Source of the DNA: Paramarasmius palmivorus
Lineage: Eukaryota > Basidiomycota > Agaricomycetes > Agaricales > Marasmiaceae
Reading direction: 5' to 3'
Assembly (NCBI GenBank): GCA_037176845.1
Contig: JAYKXP010000051.1
Span: 1 to 64,000, forward strand
DNA: 64,000 bases
Shown here: positions 34,616 through 46,661 of the stretch, in pieces
Numbering within the stretch: the first letter of the stretch is position 1
Layout: each line of letters opens with the position of its first letter
Translations under genes and position numbers: made by a program
The notes under the pieces: model-generated
What the model saw: only the letters and a program-made list of their open reading frames with translations
Databases searched by the model: none
Told to the model about the DNA's origin: nothing

Positions 34616-35600
34616 GGTGAATCAAGGAGGAAAGACCACGACGGCGATGTGGAAGCGGTGTATTGTTTTTAACTCAGAGCTGGCACGATGTCATCTCATC
34701 CTGCTGCTTCTGCGGTGATATGGTGCCTTGATAGGCCATAGCTGTTATACTACCGCCGCACCTGTTCAGATGTAAATCCCAAGGTTAGGGAGGAGAGATA
34801 GTAAGGCTTACCTGATTCAGCTTCAAGTATGATCCTTAATACCTCATAAATAGGGAAATAGGGCAATGAACTGAATCTGCGACCGGCTTCGACGAGTACC
34901 AAAGAAATCACCGGCAGTACATCATGATGATGCGTGGTGCATGATGAACAAGTTCGATGATGGTTTCAATCCTGGGTGCTCAGACCGTGCACTTAGAGGC
35001 TCTGAACCTATTTTTCGGATGGTACTTTTGGATCTTGGGCTTGGGCTTGGGCTTGGGCTTGGGCTGAAGGCTGCGCTGATGTAGTCTTGAATTGATTCAC
35101 CGGACCGCAAGCTGGACCAGAATGAAAAATGGCAACAGTTCAGACCTGGCCAACTGAGTCAGGATTCTTCACCCGGCAGTGGATGGCATCTTGTTTTTTT
35201 TTGTTTCGGGTTGATACCACGGACGAGCAACGTCGAATAGAGATCGATATTGACCATTGCAGGGCTTCTAATTGCAACCTCTTTTTGTGATCCAAAACGC
35301 CAGTGAGATTCGAGTGATAGTAGCCGTTCATCTTTCTGTTGTGGATTTCGACAAGAGAAACTACGAGCGGTGAGTAAATGTGCGGAGTAAGCGATTTCTG
35401 CACTTACTTTGACTACACAAAAATGCCTCAGTCACGGTGATTCACAGCTTGAAGAAAGGATCTAGAACCGTCGACTTTCGTGGGACATTCGGGGCACCGT
35501 CGGAGTAACCGAAAATGATCACCGTCATTGGTATCTATGTGGTATCTAACACGTCACTAGAAGTATGTACATGCATAAGTAAGCAGGGCAGCGCCCCAAA
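34616..35600. other. intergenic region, with a TTGGGC hexamer array
   Basis: No supported gene. Five perfect TTGGGC units stand at 35035-35064 (SPSPSP-type reading on the minus strand). The rest looks non-coding. Confidence 0.4.
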
Positions 35601-35601
35601 A

Positions 35602-36921
35602 TCAATGCCTTTGTACAGTGGAATCCTCGGTTTCTTCCGAGTCTGAGTGATAACTGGGAGGCTCGTCCTGTATTCGACGGCTCGACCGCGCAGAGCCATA
35701 ATCGGGAGGATTGCCGTACGCTCCATTGCTTGCCCTTCCAGAGCTCTCCGAATGATAGCTGGGTAATATCGAGGTATAGGTCCTGTCACTATTGCTACGG
35801 GATCGGGTGTGCGTCGGGTAAGATGTTCCCGCAAGAGCCTCGATTATATCGGCCAAGCCGACACCTGAAGAACCACCAAGAGACATGGTATTCTGATCGG
35901 TAGGTACACTGGGCATCGGAGGAGGAGGAGGAGCGGATGGTATGATAGGTAGTGCCCTCACCGTGTGACTTGACTCGGAAGGTGTTGTGCTGACCTGGCT
36001 TGTATCGAAAGCGTTGGATGACGCTACGGCATAGGATGATCTTGGCGAATCACCTGCTACAACAATCGCATTCACAGATGAGCGCATAGGTATCTGGTCG
36101 TTTTCGGGGAGATACTGGTCGGATGCAGCCCAAGACTCTCGAGAATACAGTGAAATCGGAGAGTCAGACACCATACTTGTGCGCGAATCCATGTCAAAGG
36201 GACGGCGGGGGTGGACAGCAATATCTGGGTGAGCTTCAATGATAGTTTGCAACGCCTCTGGGCTTTGAGAGGATGTCGACGACCTCGTCAAGTTGGATGA
36301 GATGCTAACACCTGAGTTGATGAACCCGTTGGGAGTGTCAGCAACACTTTGCCTGGCGGGTGCATGGATTGGTGACCTCGGAATTGGTGAAGGAGCACTA
36401 ATCACTGGCAGACTACCGCGCCACCCAACAAAAAAGGGGGAACGCTCATTGTCACTGCGGTCATTGGGTCCAGGGGTCAGAGACCTCGGATGGAAAGGCG
36501 TTGGTGAAAGAGGTATATGTAAGGGGAGTATGCTATCACGCGAGCTTGAAAAGATGTTACTGGGCGGACGCTGCGTGGGATTCGGCGTTGGTGGTAAACG
36601 AATTGGACCGTTGGACTCTGACCCGCCTTCAAAGGATGACCGTTGCGAAGCTGCATCCAATCCCTGTCGAGTCGATGAATGTGAGGTCTGGTCCGTTCCT
36701 CTACGTCGTATCCAGCGACGAATGATACGGAAAAGAAAAATGACCCCAATAATGAACCAAAGGCCTCCAACTACCGTGAGTAGAATGGGCACTACTGCGG
36801 AAGGTAGCTGGGACTCCCGACGCCATATACTGCATTGTGACTTTAGTATCACAATTACAGGATGAATGTTCCTCACTCACCGAGCTCGTACAGAAGTTGG
36901 AGGAGTATCGTGACTGTTCAT
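35602..36921 (-). CDS. single-pass membrane protein with long disordered cytosolic tail and PPxY motifs
   Basis: Two exons, 36881-36921 and 35602-36829 (1269 nt, 422 residues). The start MNSHDTPPTSVRAR was chosen because splicing into exon 2 is in phase; the upstream frame is closed. Membrane helix VVPILLTVVGGLWFIIGVIF followed by RIIRRWIRRRG, so the long C-terminal part is cytosolic. That tail is Ser/Pro-rich and ends with SNSDRTYTSILPSYHSES, NPPDYGS and EPPSYHS, giving two PPxY motifs plus an LPSY. Such tails recruit NEDD4/Rsp5-type ubiquitin ligases in known adaptors; that this protein does so is inference. The SDRTY...LPSYH block is shared with the protein at 33264-34615. Confidence 0.8.
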
Positions 36922-37888
36922 TGGTTGGGTTTAGGAAGAATAGAGATAACAGCGCGGCTGTAATCTTGATATCAAATGGGTCAGTGAGATGTTACGGAAA
37001 ATCCATGGCGTGACTTATAGTCACTTACAACTGGCTTTTCTCCTCAGAGGATCCGGATCCTGCTTGAGAGGCGAGGGAGCACGAAAAGAGAAACGGAATC
37101 CCGACTCTTTATTAACACATAGCAAAAGCAGTGCATGATCGACATCTCCACTCGATAATCAAGATGTGATGGTCATATAACACCCCCATCTTCGAAGAGA
37201 AGGATCGATCGAGGTGCTGAAATACTTGCTGGGCAAAGCATCAGTATACCGTGTGACAAGTTGTACCGCTGGAGAAACGAGCCGCTACGTCGAGGAGTCA
37301 GTCCCCAGGTGAACATTCAATAATTCAGACTCAATATGACGTACCGGGAAGAACTTCGTACTACCCATACAAATTTCTTCGCAGCGTGCTTTTGTTCATG
37401 CGTCCGTTTGTGCATGGGAACCTTACCCGTTGACGAGGAGTCCCTATGGAAACAATGAAAGATAAGATCAAAATACGGTGAAAAAGAACAACTTCTGTGG
37501 GTACAACTCCCACAGCATGATACAGGTACAAACCTATTGCTTGAAGATCACTACTGTCGGTCTTGGCCATCATGATACAGGAATGGGAAAGCTACTATCA
37601 ATATCGAGGCAACATCTGGTACAAATGGGTTTCAGCGAATATTACATGTACAAAACCCGAAGGACATACCAGAACAGATGGCTCATTTCACATCACGGAG
37701 GCTATTTGTATTCGTTACTGCATTGCCTATGAGTTTGTTTTACGGTCGAGCAGGCTCTTTGATATCGGCAAGTTGTGTAGGCTGAAAGGTCACTCGGAAT
37801 GATGTGGGTGTAAAGGGCCTACTCTGTGCGGCATGTGTTCATATAGCATGGCAAAAATACACATATGAATGTATGATATGGCGTGAAC
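36922..37888. other. intergenic region
   Basis: Nearly 1 kb without a supportable gene. A plus-strand frame at 37563-37802 (WESYYQYRGNIWYKWVSANI) has unusual Trp/Tyr content but no splice context or start that makes it convincing. Confidence 0.3.
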
Positions 37889-38398
37889 TCAAATGTTGGA
37901 AGGGTACAACATAACCCTGACACTGGCACCGAATGCCCGGGGAGGAAGGTTTGAACGGAATTTGCCCTTAACAACACCGTTGTTTCCATGTGGCCGTGTT
38001 ACTCGTCTGTTGACGAAAAATGAGGAATACTCAAGTTGTAGGATAGTAATGTGCTCACCCCCAGATAACTCGAACCTTTGAGCCCTGAATTTCACGTTTT
38101 GCCTTGTACACAAATGCGACCCTCTGCGAGAAGACATTATGAATGGATGATCCAATAGATAAAGCTTGTAGAACGCACCTTTCCCAAGTAAAACTGAGCA
38201 TCCTCCTTTGTGGCTACACCCTCAATCTGCAACAAGCTGGTGTTGGGACGAGTGTTGCGCTTTCCACGTTTGTGACCGAGAACGCGGCCCTTGCTGTATA
38301 GTCTACATCCAACACGATGTCAGCCAATCCACCCTCTCAAACCCAACAGAATCGCAGAAAAAGCGAGATAGTATGCGTACAGACCTAGTTGAGCCCAT
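37889..38398 (-). CDS. RPL33: 60S ribosomal protein eL33 (L35A family)
   Basis: Component of the large ribosomal subunit. Four exons: 38385-38398 (a 14-nt first coding exon), 38179-38302, 38059-38123, 37889-38006. The total is 321 nt, 106 residues; the yeast protein has 107. Diagnostic stretches are [59 protein letters not shown] and [14 protein letters not shown] at the C-terminus. All introns are GT-AG and in phase. Recognised from conserved family sequence; no odd features apart from the tiny first exon, which is common in ribosomal protein genes. Confidence 0.97.
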
Positions 38399-39247
38399 TT
38401 TGAGGATGTTTTTTGGTGTCGGGGGTGGTCTTGAGGCGGCTTGAGGGATTTCGACGGTGTAGGCGTCGATGTTGTGTTGACTCGAAAGATTATGTCAGAT
38501 GAGTTGCGTGGGAAAGGTGTAGACGCTCAATCTCTTGTGTTAGCGCTCACGCGCTCACGAGCATAGAACGTTCTTATTCAGCGTATACGGAATTGAGCAA
38601 GCCATCTCGACTCCCCCCTGACCAGCAGAGTTATATGTGCCGACCACGTCGGTGCTCTTCATCCACGCATAGGGGGTAACTTGTAAGGAATCACAACCTC
38701 GCCACGGAATCAAACCACCTGGAGAAATGCGTTTAGGCACAACGTGTGGAGACTAATACCAGAACCTCCGGCTCGGCGTCGGGCTCTCGGCGTCAAGAAC
38801 CCTTAACCTCACCATCATCGACTCTACACTAAAACCCCGGCCTCCTCTCCCTCAAGGGGCAGGAGAACGTTCTTATTCTTGGTATTTTACCTCATGGAAC
38901 TCCAACGAACTTTGGCTTCACTCGGCAGCGGTAGAAGTATAGAGGTGAAATACAGAGAGCTCGGACAAAGGTGTGTTGCTAGACAATCCGATTTTGTTCA
39001 ATGACCAACTTTCAGAGCTAGTGATTCATTTAAACATTTTCTTGATCCAGGAAGGACTCAATGTAGCACACGATTATGATTATCTATTGAAGCTGCTATA
39101 CCCCTTATACAACTCAGAAACGCTACGAGAATAACGATTGACTCGAGATAGTTCCAGCCTATCCTGCATACGTGGATCACCCAGTCACTAAATAGTAAAT
39201 AACACCATGTCAAGAAGAGAAAAGAAGCTCCACCGTAATATTCGATT
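38399..39247. other. eL33 promoter side and intergenic region
   Basis: No gene seen. The start-proximal part should hold the eL33 promoter; I could not pick out a specific element with confidence. Confidence 0.35.
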
Positions 39248-40355
39248 CTACAACCCTTTCCACGACCACGGTGACCAGCGATGTCCCTCAGATGAAGGTC
39301 CCCGGGGCTTTTCACGATGAAAGCGCTTGAAAGGGTTCCTGGACTTGCGACTTTCTGGCAAAGGCTTAGGAGCAGGCTGCTGCTCTGCTTCCACATTTTC
39401 GGTAGCGCCAGTAGGCTGCGAAGAGGCCATGCTCTCGCTTTCAGATGCCGGTGTTTCATCGGGTTCGACAACGCGATGGGGCGAACTATTGGAGACGGCT
39501 GCGTTAGCCACAGGCTTATTCTGGGCTGGAGGAGGGCTCGGAGAGCGAGGTGGCGGTGATTGTGAACGAGGTGGTGATGGTGGAGCCAGGTGGGCAGGTG
39601 TCTGCGCTTCCTTTCGTGCTTCAACGTGTGGGTTGTGAACATTTGGAGAATGCGATCGAGATCGTTCAGCTCTCTGCTGCTTGGCTTTCAAGCTACTGTC
39701 ATCCAACTGAAAGGTTGGGTTACTGTGCATATCAGTCGGAACATGAACATGATGCTGCTTCGTGTTCAATGAACCCATGATACGATCGGAATCTGCCCTG
39801 TCCTGTACCGACAATTCTTCGGCTCTTGGAGTATCGTCATTGAAACGTGCGACTGCAGGAATGGGAGGCAAGGCAGGTAGAGGGTTCTGCACTTGTTGCT
39901 GTCGTGGACGAGGTCGGCTCGAAGTCGCTGGTCCAAATTCGAGACGGGCCTGTTCTCGTGCACTCACTTGGTAAGCTCTCCCAGTGTTAGAGCCACCTGT
40001 TCAATGGTTAGAAAGAAACACACCCTGGATTGAGTTGCACAGCTACCCACTACTCCAGTCTGCCTGTTCCTGCTTGCGATGGTAATCCTGGTAGTTTCCG
40101 TTAACAAATTTCCTATTATCTCCTGTGAGTAACTGTCAGCTTATGGAACGAATATCTAAGCTGAAAAAACGTGCTCATTTCATTTCTATAATAGCGTGTC
40201 TGATTATACGAGTCGTGGTTGTTTGTCGTGGTTTTATTGTAAGAGTCGGTAACATAATTCGTGGTTTGGTGTCGAGTGTTGTGTTGGTCTTGACCAACAT
40301 TACTAAATTCGCCACCTGAGATGGTGAAACCCGTCGAGTTGGCGAAGAAGGCCAT
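39248..40355 (-). CDS. T3: minus-strand member of the T family
   Basis: Exon 1 starts at 40355 and reads MAFFANSTGFTISGGEFSNV, then GQDQHNTRHQTTNYVTDSYN and NHDSYNQTRYY: the clearest GGxFxNVGxDQ module in the window. The donor of intron 1 is not resolved. A following exon reads GNYQDYHRKQEQADWSS, then an intron with donor GTGGGT near 40051, then SARE and a disordered Pro/Ser/Gln-rich body with NPLPALPPIPAVARF. In this frame the protein ends at 39248 in HRWSPWSWKGL without a membrane anchor. An overlapping frame just downstream (SFLFLTWCYLLFSDWVI, about 39200) is hydrophobic, so a frameshift or splice may have removed an anchor like that of T1 and T2. Confidence 0.65.
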
Positions 40356-40851
40356 GATTGTGTAGGGGTCGACAAGTGGGTGGGAAGGTAGTCTGACTGA
40401 ATCAAACGAGCCTCTTTAAGTTTGACTTGATTGCGCAGCTATAGTACATATCGAACGGTCACCGAAGACACATGTTCCAGGCAATATGCATAGCTCAGTG
40501 CATAAAGATTCTAGGAAGTACGGCAAGATCTACTGTATAAAGGTCCATGAGCCAGAGGTCTCTTGGTTCTCGCATGTCCTCACAACGTGCCCGATGGACA
40601 GAGTCCCCGTGGACACACTCGTGCCGAAACGACCGCCACGCAGTGTGCATGAGCATAGGGCCTGGGACAGCGACGCAGCTCGAAGTCGATGTGCGAGTGC
40701 CTTCGCCCATGAATCATATATTTATTGAAAGATATTGTTCCTCTGTCGGTCTCCTCGGCTACAGCTTCGATTTAGTTTCGTACGGAAGCGTCACTGCTTG
40801 GCTGTGAAAGGCATACTTTGGCGTCCCAAGTCTTAAGTGTAAGGTCCCATC
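40356..40851. other. intergenic region
   Basis: Promoter side of T3 and 3' side of the next gene. No gene seen. Confidence 0.35.
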
Positions 40852-42118
40852 CTAACGGCGACCTTTCGCTCGTTCGTCTCTGGCGAATAGAGGCCTCGGC
40901 AGTACCGGCCTCACCACGACCATACACTTGACATTTTGAAGTTCATTTCCATTGTCGCCGTTGTGCCCGACTCGGGAAAGGTTCGTCGTTCGCATGACCC
41001 GAAGTACATCATAATAGCGCCGCACCACCTGGGCAACCGCAATTGGACTTGGAAGTGAAGAGGTCGTGGTTGCGATTAGTCTTCCGAAAGGTGAAAAGCT
41101 GACATAGTCGCCAATAGTGAATGCGAGGGAATACTGGGTGATTTTCAACACGACCTCTAGACCTTAATTAGCCGAATGTTACTTTGCCAGATTGTAGGAC
41201 TTACTAAATGACACTCCCAGATTTAAGTACATCATTCTTACTATGTCCGTGAAAACAGCTTTCTTTCCAACGTCATGTCCATCGCAACGTTTTGTTTCAG
41301 GAATTGAACCATCTATCACAGTTCGCCACTCATCACATGCATCACAGGTCCAAACAACGGATTTACCGTGGACTGCGTCGACGTCGTGTGCGCTTAAACT
41401 TTACTTAAGATTCGACCAGCGTTTGCTGAATCCAAATCTTCGTCATCTATCCGGAACTAAGAACCAATCTACAGGTTGAGATCACACCATAAAAGGAAAA
41501 TATTCCGCTCGGATGAATCATGACAAACGAAATGGCAGCCAATAACTCAACTCACCGATGATACTTCGTTGTTTAACTGAAGAAATTGATTGCTGGGGTG
41601 TAACACAGGTCTTTCCTTCGGCTATTAACTGATATACGCCATATTCGCGCTGAATTCCTTCGAGCGGAACATCTTCCTTCTCCAGTGTGGATATTCGTAG
41701 CTTACTCAGCTTGTAACGGGATAACGTGAATGAGAGCGCTTCATGGTCATATCTGAGCCGAGATCCTTTGTAGTCGCATCACCGACGCTGGTATTGACTC
41801 GTAGAACCATCGCAAGGGGAACGTTAGATAATGTCTTTCCGATGTAATGCATCCCGTATTCTCCGTACGACTGGACCTGTGCACGTCCGGTTAGCGAGGT
41901 ACCACTAAGACGGTTAAGGGACAGGCCTAAGGGACAGGCGCAGTGATATCGGGCAAAGTGCGATTCGGTTTGGTGTAGCGCCTGCGTCTTGGCCGGAACA
42001 CCTGAGGTTAGATTGCCGTTCAGGATTCATCATCCTATATCGAGCTCTCAGAAACGCCCACTGCGTGTTCCGCGGAAAAAACCGACGGTACCGTTGTCGT
42101 GTGTATGGTCAGTTCCAT
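40852..42118 (-). CDS. unrecognised multi-exon protein, possible zinc-binding and BAH-like parts
   Basis: Minus-strand exons with plausible introns. MELTIHTTTVPSVF opens at about 42118. A middle exon reads GRAQVQSYGEYGMHYIGKTL, VPLAMVLRVNTSVGDATTKD. Next comes RISTLEKEDVPLEGIQREYG, then FRIDDEDLDSANAGRILIHG, VVWTCDACDEWRTVIDG and ETKRCDGHDVGKKAVFTDI. The last exon reads ITQYSLAFTIGDYVSFSPFG, SPIAVAQVVRRYYDV, ending at 40852. CDACDEWR recalls a CW-type zinc finger, and the TIGDYVSF...AVAQVV pattern recalls a BAH domain. Both are weak, by-eye resemblances. Exon ends are not all resolved. Confidence 0.45.
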
Positions 42119-42538
42119 CTTGACTCTCGGGTATCCAAAAGTGAGAGATAGCGCTGCTATTTGGGCGAAGACAGAATGAGATCTCGCACTGTGTAGTAGT
42201 GAAATATGCGAGCAGACGTGAAATCCTTGAGAGATAGAGCGCTGACCCAATGGAAGCCTGAACATGTCATGACTTTAAGGGAGCAGTGATAAATTAAGTG
42301 TCAAGCGTTCGCTGAAGACTACCGCTCGGCTCTTCTCCAACATTGATGCTCCATCACGCATATTCAAAGGAACACTGAGTTGCAGCTGAGATAGTGATCA
42401 CTGACCGTTTGATGGACATCTGTGTTTGGTTCAGGCTTTGGCTCGAGTTTGTGGATCTCAATACCCAAGCACACGGAGGAGGGATCCGATGTCATTATAT
42501 TGATACAATAATGGTGGGGTAACGTATAGCAAATGAGA

Positions 42539-43273
42539 TTAATCCTCGCTACATTCCGGTATTGACATCAGCACTGTCTCTGCATGACGATGAGATGCAC
42601 GTACTCTGGAGTTTCCCGTCTCAGGAAAAATATGTCTATTGCAGCCGAAAATGCTGCGAAAGCCAGGCCACCGCCGAAAGCGGCTTTAGGACCAGAATTG
42701 CGCGCAAGAATCCCTCCAGATAAAAATCCAGCTGAAACCGAGTTATATATATCATTCTTCGCCCGGTACTGTTGAAAAGGGATAATGAGCTCTTGTTTTA
42801 TACACGTTGTGTCAGAACACACCGATTCTATCACGCATTCTATACTGGCAAATAATGCCCCCACCTTTCCAAAGCCCTTCCCCGTGGTCCACATTCCCCT
42901 CCCCATTTCCCTGAAAATCTGGCTGGCTTTTTGATGATACTTCATGTTCTCTTGCATTCGCTGACGATACAGTGGATCCTCATACTGAAAAGAACTTGAC
43001 ATCAGAGAGAAGAACGCGCCGATAGCCAGGCCTAGAGGTTGGGTAATATCACTTATAAGCAGCTAGGCTGAAGAGAAGGATTTGACACTACGCACCACCA
43101 ACACCAGCAAGAGCTGTTTTGGTGATACAGCTCTCCTGGGCCATCTGTCCATAGCGTTCCCACTTTTTTAGCTGTTCATACTGCGGCCTATCTGCTTCGC
43201 TGACTCCTGGGGGTAGAGGTTCTTGGCCTGGTTTGTGAATTGGCACTGAACCAGGGAAAGAGAGCCCATTCAT
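42539..43273 (-). CDS. TIM22: mitochondrial inner membrane translocase subunit Tim22
   Basis: Channel-forming core of the carrier translocase, which inserts multi-pass carriers into the mitochondrial inner membrane. Exons 43096-43273, 42823-43031, 42605-42768 and a 10-nt last coding exon 42539-42548. The total is 561 nt, 186 residues. Key blocks: [82 protein letters not shown], and an RRETPDED end obtained only with the 10-nt exon. Conserved Cys residues and Gly-rich helices are as in known Tim22/Tim17-family proteins. The start is the ATG of MNGLSFPG. Confidence 0.95.
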
Positions 43274-44432
43274 CGTCTCCAGGAAGGTGGTTGAAAATTG
43301 CAAACCATGTTTAGATTTGTTGTCCTGAGTGTTCCGGAGCGCTTAGCGCTCGCTCACTTCCGTCCCTGCTATCACCACTTATTATACCTCAGCTTCTCTG
43401 CGGCTCTACTCAATGCAAAGAATACGGATGCATTAAGAACTGGATATCAACGTCAAGCGTCATTTGGAAATTTTGCGTCAGATGAGTCTTTATCTATGAA
43501 TTCCCAGAGCTGTTGGACATGGCTTCGCACTTCGCTCGCACAGCAGCCCAGTTGCTTCTGTTGACATTTGTTTCTACCAGGTTTCTGCCGCTAGCTGAGA
43601 GAGTGAGACGAATGACTCGAGTTAGCTATCTCACACTGCCGCCCAAGCTTGCGCCATAACTATTCAATCACCCCCAGCTGTCATTCACTACCCTTCTCGG
43701 ATATATTGCTAGATGCCTTGCCTTATGTTCTGACGGTATCCGAGCGGTTTCTGTCGATTGACCAAGTAAGTAACTGATTTGTTAACTTGATGGTGAAAGT
43801 TATCAAACTATGTCGGGCGCTGATTCTGTCATTATCAAAAAGCTCAGCACCGTCTAAGGATGGTGCAACCACATCTCTTTTCAGACAGTGCTTAATCGCA
43901 CTCCTCTCCTGCGGATCTTGAAAATTTTGAGGTTTATAGATCTCCTGGAACCATGATCCCAGTTTCGATGGTATGAATCGCTTGTTTGCCTATGCATTGT
44001 ATGAAGGGTCATGGCACCTACACACTCTATCGGCAACACTTCTAGTTCATACTTTCTCCCCAGGGCTCCTCAGCGCATCCCTCCGTAATTATCGGTTACT
44101 GACTAATTTTGAGATTTCAGACGTCCCAATCCTGCGCGTCATCGGACACTTGCGCATGTATGGCGCCCATGTTGTGAGCCAAGAAATTGTATCCGGTCTT
44201 CGTCGCCAAAGGTAAACGAGTCACGGACCAAAGGATGATAATTGAAAAGGGTGCGTACGTATTGCCCCCTCTGCATAGTCATTTTTTGAGCTGCTACCTA
44301 GAGAAGGCCTCGAGTACCCCTCAACGATTATTAATATTATTTTGACTTCTGCTGAAATCGGGGATGAAAGTATGTGTTAAAAAGCACAGTCAAAGTGTAC
44401 TCCTGACGAAACAGTGTTGTATAGGGTCACCA
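43274..44432. other. region right of TIM22
   Basis: TIM22 promoter side, then about 1 kb without a supported gene. Short frames at 43298-43564 and 43973-44215 show no splice context and no family I recognise. Confidence 0.3.
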
Positions 44433-45360
44433 CTAAGCACCCTCCATCAACCTTACTGAGTCATTTTCAGAAAGCGGTCGCGTCAATCTACCTACTTGCA
44501 TCATCCATCGTTGGGATTGGTGAATATGCAGATGTCGACCATATAGTTCCTCAATGATTCGGAAAGTCGAAGACATGACCTCAGCGCTACGTTTTTTGGG
44601 CAGGCCACTATCCGCTAAAGGGGGTCCATCCGAGGCCCGCATGTAGTTTGAGGCTCTGTATACCCGTCAACCACGGCAATGAACATATTCGTAGGAGACA
44701 AGGAGACTCACTGGCATTGCATCTAGAAATCGGCCGCCCGCTTCTTCCGGTGCTTTCTTTGACAGAACTGTTAGCGGTTTCTCCAGGCTGCCGCGCACAA
44801 ACGAACGATTCTCTGCGGTCGAATGAGGACTTCTCGTTCACGGCACTGTGACTCAGATGCGTCGGGGACTCAAAGGTCAAAGCAAGTTGGTTTACCACGG
44901 CCGATTGACACATCGTATCAAGTCGCGGCGTACCCATAAATATCCCCTCAAGGAAATTTCTATCTCTGAAAGGTCCTGCAGCTCGTAGTGAACAGCACTG
45001 CCGCCTGTCTAGGTAAATGGCATGACATATCGTGTCTGATACAGTAGCAAGACAAATGTTCATGGGCCAGTAATCGGGTGACTTGACGGAAACAGTCACG
45101 GTGTACTATGCACCGAAAACGTTATGCATATTAAGCGTCCCGGGAACGGTTTAGGTTGTTCTGAGTTCCTTGAGAATGTGACGAGAGCGATGACTATTTA
45201 GTCGGGACTCTGCCCGCGTTGCGGCGTAGCTGTAATTCCTATAAGACTTGAGCATCTGCATTTTTCCTGTTTCGTAACAGGCACCCAGTTTGCCACCAAC
45301 ACCGGTTTTACGAAGATCGCTCCGCAGTTGCCCGTGAGGATATGTCCACAATCCAAAGAA
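44433..45360 (-). CDS. unrecognised small-exon gene
   Basis: Minus-strand patches look coding: LRKTGVGGKLGACYETGKMQ near 45300, AVHYELQDLSEIEISLRGYL near 44960, SLEKPLTVLSKKAPEEAGGR near 44760, and PKKRSAEVMSSTFRIIEELY, ending at a stop at 44433. They lie in different frames, so several short introns are needed. I could not place all of them, and the gene may be broken. No family recognised. Confidence 0.35.
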
Positions 45361-45614
45361 TCAAGGCTTTCAAGACCCTGACCGGTTGGGCATCATTCAT
45401 CTGCATGCACTCGGCGTCTTTCAGTTGACGTTACCTAGGCCTCACTGGTCCAACCCCAACTTGAGTCCCGCCCCTAATACTTCGAATGCTGTGGCATAGG
45501 CTGTCATGCTTGGAGCTTTTCGCCTAACTATCAAGAACTGAGCGCATCAATAAGAAGGAGAAAGGAAGGAAATAAGATAAGTTTAATATTAGCTGTATAT
45601 ACAATAATCGGGTA

Positions 45615-46661
45615 CTACATATATGTGTCAGGTGAACGCATTAGTCCTTGCATGTAAGCCTCCGGGACAGAATCTCCTTGGTGGTTGGGGTATGACACGG
45701 TATGCCTCGGGTCTGCAGGTACTGGATACGACAGTTCATACGGCGGATACGAATGTGGCTGGACTACTCGGGAGGATGAGCCTTGCGACTGGGGATAGGA
45801 AGATGGATGGGTATAGGCTGGATTCCATGACGGGTCCATTGGTGGAGAAGGATTGCCCCACTGTTCCTCTGGATAGCTTGAGTAAGGAGACGTCCCCGGT
45901 GGGGATAAGCTTCTCGAATGCGGATTCCTTGGTCTTCCAATTACAGTGTAACTTCCGGCAAACAAGTATATTAAGCCCATGCAGATACAATTAAGTTCAT
46001 GCCTTAACTCACCGATTTTTCAACGCAAGTCCAGTGCGTCCAGGGAAATAAGTCTTAGCAATGCTAGCCCATGTTCGGCCGTATCTTGATACAGCCTCGA
46101 GAAGGATCTGATCCTGCGATTTGTCAATCTACATATCAATTAGTGCACGACAAGACACGATCACACCTGTTCAGGCGTCCATGGAGATTTGTCAATCTTG
46201 GGGTCGAGTGTATCACACCAACGGCGAGCACATTCTATGAAAGACAAGTGGTCAGTGCGAATAATAAAAATATGCAACGATCTCACGAGTACTCGACCTG
46301 GTCCTAACCATCCCAGATACGAGGGACCACCTTCGATACTAAATAAGTCTCTTACGTTAGTAGAGTAGACAAACTCACCTGCTACCATGAATCTGAACAG
46401 CCTGCACCAGAACTGCGTCCTCTTCTGGCGACCAGGCGCCTCGGGTGGTCCTGCGCTGATTTTGATTCTCTGGGTATGGGTCATTGGGCTGCCCGGTTTG
46501 TTGCCAGTCTTCAGAATAGCCTATTTCGATTCAATGAGCACTTCGGCGCCACGGATAAGATATTGCCACGGACTTCCGATCATATTCGAGCGCGCTTGCT
46601 CATCCATGTCCCAACGCCCCGAAGATGGGGGAAAGTCTTGGCCTGTTGAATAATGGTTCAT
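45615..46661 (-). CDS. Myb/SANT-repeat transcription factor
   Basis: Nuclear DNA-binding protein by homology. The start MNHYSTGQDFPPSSGRW at 46661 is joined by a 54-bp intron to GYSEDWQQTGQPNDPYP. Repeat 1 begins RGAWSPEEDAVLVQAVQIHG and ends CARRWCDTLDP. Repeat 2 begins KIDKSPWTPEQ and continues DQILLEAVSRYGRTWASIAK and YFPGRTGLALKNR, with spaced Trp residues as in c-Myb-type repeats. Repeat 1 is split by two short introns whose exact ends near 46300-46380 I could not fix. The last exon (45615-45933) encodes a Pro/Tyr/Ser-rich tail without domains. Target genes unknown. Confidence 0.8.

Noticed and set aside
35035..35064. TTGGGC repeats as a possible telomere-like tract
   Set aside because: Only five hexamers, internal, and unlike the TTAGGG repeat expected in basidiomycetes; an ordinary minisatellite.
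39058..39642. Hydrophobic minus-strand frame overlapping the end of T3
   Set aside because: Most of it is a shadow of the T3 last exon. It is mentioned only as a possible lost anchor, not as a gene.
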